Assembly: GCA_934047225.1 (NCBI GenBank)
Contig: OW203989.1
Coordinates: forward strand, 3,571,977-3,635,976
DNA length: 64,000 bases
Origin: Ypsolopha sequella
Taxonomy: Eukaryota > Arthropoda > Insecta > Lepidoptera > Ypsolophidae
Reading direction: 5' to 3'
The notes under the pieces are model-generated. The model saw nothing but the letters and a program-made list of their open reading frames with translations. It did not search any database and had not been told where the DNA came from. The translations under genes and the position numbers were made by a program. This document shows, piece after piece, positions 56,270 through 64,000 of the stretch (position 1 is the first letter of the stretch; the number at the start of each line of letters is the position of its first letter).

Positions 56270-57113
56270 TTACTTTTTAATACAGTTGCTCAAAAAGTGG
56301 CGTATTGCAGGGACGTATAGCGTTCGGGATGTGGGCTATTACATACTCGAGCTTTTTCTTTACCTTTTCCGAACTCGTGCGTTCTCTTTCCCAACTGTCA
56401 AAATATTGTCTATTAAAAAGAAAAAAACCAACCACGAAGTTTTTACAAAAAAAAAATCAAAGAAGTTTTTATGATTCATGCAAATATTTCTAAAAAGAAG
56501 CTACTATTTTGTTTCAATATCAGATTTAATGATTTGATTAAATGAGTTAGGTTAGGTTTCATTTCATTTCATCTCATTAAATTTCATTTTCATTTCATAT
56601 CAATAAAAAAAATCTACTGAAGACTTGGCTGTATGGGCATAGTTCTCTTTGCCTAGCCAGAATGAATGAAGAAAACAAAAAAAAAAACTGCTTATATTCT
56701 TTTACGGTTGGCGCCATTTTCCAAAAATTTTCTTTGCGGGTTTAGTTGTTTGTTGCACAAAATGAGTAATTTCGACGATATTTTATTTGAATTGACACCA
56801 CCGGAACTCAGTATAATTGCACAAAATGCTTCGGAGAAGTCAAAAAGTCGCTACATATCTACATACGACGAATTTATTGCGTGGAGTATTAGTTAGTTAA
56901 GTTTATTGTGTTTTTGTTATTTTATTAAATTGCTTCATTTTTTCGCAACTGTATTAAAAATAGTTGTTCAGTACACGTGCGGAACCGTCATTGCAACTTG
57001 TTCCGACTGTCAACCCTCACCTTCGGCTGCGCCTCGGCTCGGGTAGACATTTGTCGGAACTCTTTGCAATGACAGGCTTTCCGCACTCGTAATGAAATAT
57101 ACTATTTTGGCGT
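56270..57113 (+). mobile_element. Probable insertion carrying a 44-codon recombinase-like start
   Basis: After a GGCGCCATTTT-type leader, an ATG at 56762 opens MSNFDDILFELTPPEL, then SEKSKSRYISTYDEFIAW, and stops at 56894. The KSKSRYISTYDEF pattern resembles the start of the core-binding domain of Crypton-type tyrosine recombinases. Downstream, GTGCGGAACCGTCATTGCAA and TTGCAATGACAGGCTTTCCG (56977-57095) form a strong stem. The limits are uncertain. It looks like a short non-autonomous element that landed in the DIRS gag region. Confidence 0.4.
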
Positions 57114-58139
57114 ACCTTACAAATCAGCAGGGCTGGTAAGACTTGGCGCCTCAAAGTTTTTTATATAGAACAACTGAAGGTTGATTATGATGAGAGGAAA
57201 GACTTCCCACAGGCTTACATCGAGCGGCTTTCAGTCTTGATCAAGTTACCTTGTGTTAACAGTCCAGCCTGGATGAATGTTAGGTAGAAAAAGGGCCCTA
57301 AAGCCTATTTAGCATCTCCTGGCTTTTTCACGGAGCTAAAAGCCAATGCTATGCTTTATCATCTAAATGAGGGCAAGAACTATATGGTTTCAACAAAGCA
57401 GATTTTGGCTATCTAGGCAATGCATAGACCTATTAAAGTCAAACTTACAAGGCTTTTCAGACTGAACCTCTAACAATCAAGACCAGACTAACTTAACACC
57501 AGCTCATTGTTTGAGACGAGGTCTAAACATTGACCTGAGATCTGTTATTAGTTAAATTCATAACAGAGTAGGCAGATCGTCTGTGGAAAGCGCGCAGAGT
57601 AGGCAATTAACAGATATAAATAATATAGTTTTAAAGACAACTTTGAAAGAGGTTGTACCGAGCACCTAATACTTATCCAGTTTAGCAAGGATTCCCTCCT
57701 CTTTCCAGAAACGGGGGAGGGGACAAGTAGTATGGCTCAGCATACACAGTTATGCATATAATATGTATGTGTGTATATAGAAGTGTATTTACTGTAATTT
57801 AGACCTATACTGCATAAACAAATCTATTTTGTTACATCTTTAAAAGCCTATTTCTTACACAAAAGATAGGTGTTAAGAGGTTACAGGGAACTTACAGTAA
57901 TAATTATTCCTACAATTATAAAAGTAAATCTGATAGGTTTAACCCACACTTTAATTTACACTGGCTATAAGCTACATTTCTGTAAAATTTGTTATTGTGA
58001 TGCTGTAATGGATCACTTGTGATCAAACAGCATCACAGGTTTGTTAATGTATGTATACTAAGAAATATAATATTAGTACAATAACTTATTAAAAAAAAAA
58101 AAAAAAAAAAACAATTGTGTTATCCTGCCTAAAGAATTC

Positions 58140-58560
58140 AGAGGAATTTCAGAACAAAAACTTCAAAACATATCACTCCTTTCGTCTAAAATATATTTTT
58201 AGTACAGAAAACAGAGGGGGAAGTAAGATCTATTTTAAATCTAACTGCCCTGCCTGTCAGTTTATGTTCTCGAACCATCCTTTGCAACATAACAAATGGA
58301 TTGCAGATATCCTTTATTCTCTAGGCATCCTTTGCAAGGCGTACATTGTACATGGACAATTTTGTCATGGTTTATCAGACTTGGTTGCGGAGACCATAAC
58401 CATCTTGAGAACTTAGGCGGGCATATAAATTACTGAAAGGCAATCCTGATATCATATCACAGGCTAGAATATTTATGTCTAGTTTGGAAAACCTACTTAA
58501 GAACAAGGTTTACCGGTTCTTTTAAATTTTCTAATTCAAAAGGGAAGATTGCACTACTGC
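58140..58560 (+). pseudogene. DIRS reverse transcriptase pieces
   Basis: From 58190 one frame reads NIFLVQKTEGEVRSILNL, the usual reverse-transcriptase motif where DIRS and related enzymes have a FLVPK-RPILNL pattern. In the same frame 58349 gives YMDNFVMV, matching the catalytic Y-x-D-D box with the second Asp replaced by Asn. A frameshift follows, then LGGHINY, a stop, KAILISYHRLEYLCLVW, which matches the motif after the catalytic box. Stops near 58187 and elsewhere, the D-to-N change and the shift make it inactive. Confidence 0.75.
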
Positions 58561-58844
58561 AGATTACAAGCTCCAAAGTATAATTTACCACCTTTGCATA
58601 GGGAAAAGTCACAGACTTCCTGACAACACACGCAGCGGATGCGAGTAGAGGGGATCATATGATTTGGTTTTACTATCAGGGTTATCTACAAGGAGTGGTG
58701 TACCACAAGGGAACAAAAGAGATGGCTCTAGAATATCAAAGAGATGTTTGCCTTGTAGGTGGCAATCCCCTTACAGACCGTCATTCGGTCCCTGGTGGCG
58801 TACCATATCAGAGATGAGGAAGGAACTCACTCCCTGCCCTTCTT

Positions 58845-59340
58845 AAATGTGGCCACCAAGTTGTTGAACATGACCGAATAGCTGAGCGGAGTTACGTAGG
58901 CATGATGCTGCCTCTCGGAGAGGTTTAAAGACAAGCAGACGACCTGTCATGTTAAATTTGCTTAGAACATGATAGAACAGCTGAGCGAATCTCTGTCAGC
59001 ATGCTTCAAGGCCTGGCAGACCACATGTCATATTAAATTTTCCCACAAAGTTGCTGAACATGACTGAACAGCTGAGCGGATCTCTGTCAGCATGATACCT
59101 CTTGGAGAGGTTCAAGGCCTGGCAGACCACCTGTCATATTAAATTTTCCCACAAAGTTGCTGAACATGACTGAACAGCTGAGCGGATCTCTGTCAGCATG
59201 ATACCTCTTGGAGAGGTTCAAGGCCTGGCAGACCACCTGTCATATTAAATTTTCCCACAAAGTTGCTAAACATGACTGAACAGCTGAGCGGATCTCTGTC
59301 AGCATGATACCTCTTGGGGAGGTTCAAGGATTGCCAGACC
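58845..59340 (+). repeat. 106-bp minisatellite inside the DIRS element
   Basis: AAGGCCTGGCAGACCAC recurs at 59008, 59114 and 59220, with a changed copy at 59326, exactly 106 bp apart. An 81-bp unit precedes them and a diverged one starts near 58850. Each full unit contains AACAGCTGAGCGGATCTCTG. The repeat replaced or expanded part of the coding region. Confidence 0.9.
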
Positions 59341-59871
59341 ACAAGGTCGACACTTCCCAGATGGCACCTCTTGCCCACAGTAAGGTAGCCAATATTTCAG
59401 GGGTGGAGTATCAACAATAGGTCAAACTCTTCGCTGAGTTGTGCCCAAGTATGCAGTTCTAGAGTCTAATGGTCTGTCATTTACTGCATCAATACTGAGA
59501 CTACCACCAAGGTTGGATAATTTATGTCTCCCAACCTTACCCCAAGAATTCTACTACACATGAATTTATTGTAGGGAATATACATTCTGATAGATCCAGA
59601 CTGGGGCCAAGGTTTTTGGCCACCGGACCTACAAGTGAGAGCTCTAGAACCATCCTGGCCAATAAGAACCTGCGGAAGGTCCTTATCGATCAGACAACGG
59701 TTAAACTTCTCCACAAGTGGACAAGCAGTCAGAGAACGTGCGAAAGGTCCGTAACAATAGAACTGCAGGGAAACCTCCACAAGTCAACAACCTGTCGCTA
59801 TTAACAGGGAGATTTGGGGGTGGTCTGATCAAGTAGAACATTGGACTGCAGAGGAAAGGAGAAGTTGCAAA

Positions 59872-59997
59872 CAGTCAACTTTAACCACATATAATCCATT
59901 TATAAAGAAGTGGCTGACATGTTGTGAGAAAGAGGGTGTAAACCACAAAGCCTCTAGAGGAGATAAAGTGACCAAATTCTTAGCAAGATGTATTTGA
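59872..59997 (+). pseudogene. DIRS tyrosine recombinase N-terminal piece
   Basis: The frame reads QSTLTTYNPFIKKWLTCCEK, then VNHKASRGDKVTKFLARCI and stop 59995. This is the pattern of the DNA core-binding domain of DIRS and PAT recombinases (S-T-x-x-x-Y then K-W, then V-x-x-F-L). The rest of the domain is missing after the stop. Confidence 0.7.
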
Positions 59998-60448
59998 AAG
60001 ATAGGTTGACTAGATGTTCTTACTTATATTTTTGTTCTTATAGACCTTAGTGCCTAAAATAAAACAATAATTCATTATTAATATAAACCTGCAGTGGCTA
60101 CCAAACCACCTACCTGTGTGGGATACAAAGGCGGTTAGGACTAATTGACACCAACACCTGAAATGGACGCTCTTTTTGACATATACAAAAAGACAGCCGT
60201 TAGTATTATTATTATTTTTTAATTAGATTTAGCTTGCAAAATACATGATTGGGCACTGCTACAAACTTCAAACGGTAGCATTAGGAGAAGAGATTAAACA
60301 CGAGAAAGTCAGATTGGGTGGCGATTATATCAGCATCCTAATCAGTTAATTTTTCCGATAAGGCTTGTTGGATTCCTTATTACTTTATAGGAGAACAGAA
60401 AAGCAGAGAATAATGATTTGATTGGTCTCCTTATTACTGTGACGTTTA

Positions 60449-60549
60449 GCCAACATCCATACCACGTTGAAAACACCGGTTCTCGTCCGATCACCGAAGT
60501 TAAGCAACGTCGGGCGTGGTCAGTACTTGGATGGGTGACTGCCTGGGAA
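60449..60549 (+). pseudogene. 5S rRNA-like segment, 3' truncated
   Basis: GCCAACATCCATACCACGTT, TCTCGTCCGATCACCGAAGT, TAAGCAACGTCGGGCG and GTACTTGGATGGGTGACTGC follow insect 5S rRNA in order. The internal control region is nearly intact. One base is missing in GAAAACACC and the last 18 or so bases are absent, so the closing stem cannot form. Either a dispersed 5S pseudogene or the head of a 5S-derived SINE (SINE3 type). Confidence 0.85.
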
Positions 60550-60619
60550 TTTATTTTACGTATTTGTATTTTTATAGAAGCTGTCAGCAGAAAGTATTTG
60601 GATGGTTGAAAAATAGACC

Positions 60620-60686
60620 TGTTGAAGATATTTTGTCCAGAAGAAACGGGAAGTGCTTTGAAACTTTCAGAAAATTGCATTACTAA
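60620..60686 (+). pseudogene. DIRS tyrosine recombinase C-terminal piece
   Basis: VEDILSRRNGKCFETFRKLH then Y and stop. It resembles the W-x-x-x-T-F-x-K-x-Y end of DIRS recombinases that carries the catalytic Tyr. The H-x-x-R box expected before it is not seen; the 5S-like insert lies there. Confidence 0.45.
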
Positions 60687-61071
60687 GCTATTCATATATC
60701 AACAGTTATTAGATACACAGTACAGATCTACTTTGTTCAAATTTTTCTGATGTCTAAACAACGGTGTTTGTTTAGGAAATATTTAGTTACTTACAATTTG
60801 AGTTCTATTTCATTGTGCAACTTTGAGCCAGAGAGGCTATTTTATTTATTTCATTCAAAAAATTAAACTGTTTGAAATAATTTTGATCTTTGAACAAAGA
60901 TACAAGTTGCTTATCTCTCAGTATAATAATAAGAGAGCATATATTTGAGTACTTATAGAACAGTTATCTCATTTACTTATATTACTTAATACAATTATTT
61001 TTGTTATATTTGTATTTTTATAGATAATTCACATAGCGTTTGCATTAGTCACCAGCAGATATCAAACACGT

Positions 61072-61167
61072 CTTCACCTAAAACGCTGTGTGTTTTAGAA
61101 AGAACATAATATTAATGTTTTGCATTACAACAAAACATGTATTATGTGATGAATAAAACACACAGCG
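61072..61167 (-). repeat. DIRS internal complementary region
   Basis: 61072-61110 is the exact complement of the left end 55751-55789. 61111-61167 is the complement of the right end 61344-61400. The two parts meet at AACATAAT / ATTAATG, the sequence that joining of the two element ends would give. This is the feature that templates end completion in DIRS-1. Confidence 0.9.
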
Positions 61168-61196
61168 TTGCAACAAGGTTCTTGCTGGTGAAGACA

Positions 61197-61356
61197 CTAT
61201 GAGGACTGACAGATGTCATCGCGCTTTCACAGAGTAGAAGCAGCTGGTGCAGATAAAGACGGTAAATCTCTAAGTTGCAGGTATGTTTTCACATATTTTT
61301 GGTTCGCATAAGGCTTTACACAAACTGCATTCTTCACCTAAAACCCTGTGTGTTTT
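61197..61356 (-). repeat. DIRS right inverted terminal repeat
   Basis: CTATGAGGACTGACAGATG to AAACCCTGTGTGTTTT, inverted relative to 55765-55930. The right end extends further to 61400 with TTCATCACATAATACATG. Confidence 0.9.
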
Positions 61357-61403
61357 ATTCATCACATAATACATGTTTTGTTGTAATGCAAAACATTAAT
61401 ATT

Positions 61404-62029
61404 AATATATTTTGGCCCCAAGTGGGTCGTTGTAGCGGTCAAACACCCCTTTGACCGCAAAGGCGGTTATTGTGTTCCTTTTATACATGTTACCATGAAC
61501 CCGTCTGTCAAGAAGTGACGTTTGTCAGATTCCAAATGTAAAAATTCATTTTGTCGTTGATTATGATTTGTTTAAATTTTTGTCTAAATGTTTGAAATTT
61601 TCATCAAAATTGAACTGCTTAAAAATAATATACAATAAACTTCCACCGACCAATAAATAATACATATACACCAAAGTCCCAAGAGCTATAAAACCTGTGA
61701 TAAGACGTCGGCTCTACATTATACAGCCTACACAAGGTGCCCAAAAAATAATGACAACAATAAATTCCGAAAAATCTCTCAACAAACTCAAGTCACCTCC
61801 ACGCATCGTATTATCATATCTGTGAGAGGCAGCCGCGAAACTGTCATTGAGGAACTTATTCAAAAGGGCCCCTGATTTAATATGGGATGCCCTTACGTCC
61901 GTAATAGAAAAGAGTGACACTCTAGCGAGTTACAAAACAAATAACAAACTTTTAGGACAGCCCTGGCTGGTGATGTTACACTGCTTCCTTTGCTACTTAA
62001 ACCGTAGTTTTTATGCTTTATATAAGTTC
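61404..62029. other. Interval without recognised content
   Basis: Opposed frames at 61714-61920 (minus) and 61847-62044 (plus) show no domain. TTTGACCGCAAAGGCGG occurs just after the DIRS end. Confidence 0.45.
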
Positions 62030-62278
62030 TTTCAATTTAAATGAAAAGTAATTTAGTAGGTGATTCAGTATCGTTAATACATCACATTCCACTGCAAAGC
62101 ACTTTTTTTTGCGCGAACTTTTTTTTCGCTTCTCAGTACAAAGTGGTCCGATCAGCTGACTCAGTTTGTATGGACAACTGAAGAAAAAGTTCGCGCAAAA
62201 AAAAGTACTTTGCAGTGGAATGTGATGTATTAACGATACTGAATCACCTCCTAAATTACTTTCAATTTAAATTGAAAG
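62030..62278. mobile_element. Foldback element with about 90-bp arms
   Basis: Arms TTTCAATTTAAATGAAAAGT, GGTGATTCAGTATCGTTAAT, CACATTCCACTGCAAAG pair with the inverted blocks at 62190-62278. The centre is about 70 bp including CTGACTCAGTTTGT. Non-autonomous. Confidence 0.8.
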
Positions 62279-62462
62279 ACCTTATATATTCAAGAAGCCA
62301 TTCAATAAAAATTTTAGTAGACAAGGTCGGGTTACGGTTAAAACTGTCGGGCACATGTATTTTTTCAATAATTTGATAGAGAATAGAAATGTCTGAGAGG
62401 TTTGTGAACAGGTTAAGGACTAACGTGATGATAAAGTTATGGCAATTTATGAATCCATACTC

Positions 62463-62718
62463 AGTACATCCGCGTTTCACCGACGATTATTAAGTCCTAA
62501 CGTGATGGGTGGTGAGCCCTATTCCGTACTTCGGGCACAAATACACGCTTTTTAGGGCATGCAAGTTTTCTTACTATATTTTCTTCACCGTTCAGCAAGT
62601 GGTAAGTAACAACAAATACTAAGCACATAAATTCCGAAAAACTCATTGGTGCATTCCCGACCGGAGATCGAACCTGAATCTCAAGATTGAGAGCCCAGCG
62701 TTCCACCCCTGAGCTCTA
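62463..62718 (-). mobile_element. tRNA-derived SINE
   Basis: CGCGTTTCACCGACGATTAT at the 3' side, GCCCTATTCCGTACTTCGGG, and head CACCCCTGAGCTC with box B CGGAGATCGAACCTGAATC (inverted). Close to 48541-48897. Confidence 0.75.
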
Positions 62719-63064
62719 AGATGTAAACTAAACAAATAAGAAAACCTCTATTACCTACTAGGAGTACTTTTGAACTTATATTGGAGTTACAAATAGGTAT
62801 ACAATTTCCTTTTATGCTCATAATAATCCCGAAGGACCATTAGCGCAGCATGCAGTGTACATGAACCTTCATACACCGCGCGAGGTTCGTACATTTCACA
62901 ACCACCAGGGGTCCAGAAGTCTCAATTTGACAACCGTCGTCCTCCCACTCGACTGAGGTTACCATTTGACATTCATTTGCCGCATTTGAGGCACTAAACG
63001 TTTTTAATTTAACTAAAATATAAATTATGGATAATTCAATAATTAAATTACTTGTGGTCTTAAG

Positions 63065-63498
63065 TTGAAGACTGTTTTGGAAAAATAACCAACGTCCAAT
63101 TTTTTCGAATTTGTTTTTTTTTGTTCTAGGGATTCTCTATTGTGCATACAATAATCTGGTAATATTAGAATCAACAAAAACTACCAAAGTACATTCAAAA
63201 TGTAGCTACAAAAACAGAGTGCTTCCGGAAAAATCACCAACGTCAGTAAGGTTTCTATAAACAATAGCCAATAAATAAACAATATTTTTTTAACTTTTTA
63301 TATACAAACTTAAGTATTTTCATATATACATGTTTAATAAAAAAACATAAATAAGGATTTTTCCATGTAACTAATTTTATAAGGTTTTATTTACTTATGC
63401 CCAACGGTTGGTATATGTGGGCTGATTGATTTTGATATTTACTTCCTGTAAAATGTCAGAAAAGTGACATTGGTTGTTTTTCCAAAACACTCTTCAAT
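63065..63498. mobile_element. 434-bp element with TTGAAGACTGTTTTGG ends
   Basis: TTGAAGACTGTTTTGGAAAA at 63065 pairs with TTTTCCAAAACACTCTTCAA ending at 63498; about 29 of 32 positions agree. A second inner motif CCGGAAAAATCACCAACGTC repeats the AACCAACGTC block. No coding frame. Confidence 0.7.
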
Positions 63499-63914
63499 TG
63501 TAAAAATCAGTGTAACTGGTACAGTAAAACAATTTTAGTCAATTTAGTTGCTACCTATACAGGATATAATACATTTATTGAATTTATTGAATCGGTGGCA
63601 GTGAACTAAATGCACGAGAGCTGGTGGCCAGAAACTGTAAGAACTTTGTTAAGGCTCATGTTCTAATTGTTGTAGTATAAAGGGTGTACATGAGTTAGCA
63701 CCCACTTGCAAGATCAGTGTAGCACCTGGTGGTGGCGGCGCACTTTGAAGTATGTTAAGTGTTTAGAAATCGTTGAAAATTGGGCCTGAACTATTTTATA
63801 GTACAAAAAACGTGAGATAGTGGTCAGACCGCATATTCATGTACCTGCCAATAATGCGGTTTCAATTCAAGACAATTTATTTTGACTCAAGAACATTACT
63901 TGTGAGGATTTTTT
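63499..63914. other. Interval without recognised content
   Basis: GTAGCACCTGGTGGTGGCGG at 63719 is locally GC-rich; no splice-framed exon could be supported. Confidence 0.4.
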
Positions 63915-64000
63915 ATCTAAATCCATCCATCCATCCATCAGCCTAGTTCGTCCACTGCTGGACATAAGCCTTTCCAGGACTTTGCGTCTCCCGGCGGTCA
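63915..64000 (-). mobile_element. GTCCACTGCTGGAC repeat (copy 4), cut by the edge
   Basis: CCATCCATCCATCCATCAGC then CTAGTTCGTCCACTGCTGG and ATAAGCCTTTCCAGGACTT, as in 19231-19579. Confidence 0.85.

Larger units (their letters stand above)
55751..61403 (+). mobile_element. Decayed DIRS-type retrotransposon
   Basis: DIRS elements copy through RNA and integrate with a tyrosine recombinase. They are recognised by inverted terminal repeats plus an internal complementary region. Both are here (55765-55930 / 61197-61356, and 61072-61167). ATT borders both outer ends, as expected for recombinase strand exchange without a target duplication. Inside are, in order, a gag-like start, reverse-transcriptase pieces, a possible RNase H piece and N- and C-terminal pieces of a tyrosine recombinase. 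All are broken by stops and frameshifts. Later insertions are a short-ORF element (about 56270-57113), a 106-bp minisatellite and a 5S rRNA-like segment. Orientation is plus. Confidence 0.85.

Noticed and set aside
60449..60549. Functional 5S rRNA gene
   Set aside because: The 3' strand of the closing stem is missing, one internal base is lost, and no T-run terminator follows at the right distance.

Overview
This window looks like gene-free, repeat-saturated nuclear DNA of an insect, most likely a moth or butterfly. The pointers are an AT-rich background with no intact host gene and several interspersed families that I recognise as typical of lepidopteran genomes. These are the GGGTTCCGTA / CCGGCCAAGTGCGAG element (about nine copies or pieces), the GTCCACTGCTGGAC element with an (ATGG)n end, and tRNA-derived SINEs. 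The lineage call is inference from repeat families; no species can be named from the sequence alone.

Layout. 1-5.2 kb: a 57-bp tandem repeat cut by the window edge, a TTAA-flanked MITE, a 38-bp minisatellite, and AT-rich filler. 5.2-11.4 kb: a decayed minus-strand coding remnant, then a crowded block of nested elements (hAT-type MITE, LINE tails, GGGTTCCG copy, SINE split by another repeat). 11.4-15.7 kb: a 109-bp satellite of 34 full units with perfect register. 15.7-21.5 kb: scattered repeats. 21.5-22.7 kb: a 34-bp minisatellite with higher-order structure. 26.1-26.5 kb: nine 46-bp repeats. 28.06-28.70 kb: a spliced, frameshifted pseudogene of an invertebrate repetitive protein family. 30.326-38.491 kb: an 8.17-kb giant palindrome with arms of about 4 kb, centred on one intact 266-bp MITE. 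39-55 kb: more foldback elements, LINE and SINE fragments and a mariner transposase remnant. 55.751-61.403 kb: a decayed DIRS-type tyrosine-recombinase retrotransposon with inverted terminal repeats and an internal complementary region. 62-64 kb: foldback elements and SINEs to the window edge.

How the parts relate. No pathway or operon is present; almost all the structure is mobile DNA and its after-effects. Two items stand out. First, the palindrome is explained well by fold-back copying through the terminal inverted repeat of the MITE at its centre, and its left border lies directly beside a tip of the same MITE family. Second, the DIRS element keeps its whole replication architecture: the internal complementary region reads as the exact complement of a joined right end plus left end, although its protein-coding parts are broken. 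The density of satellites, nested insertions and a near-perfect inverted duplication would suit heterochromatin or a sex chromosome, but that is only a suggestion.
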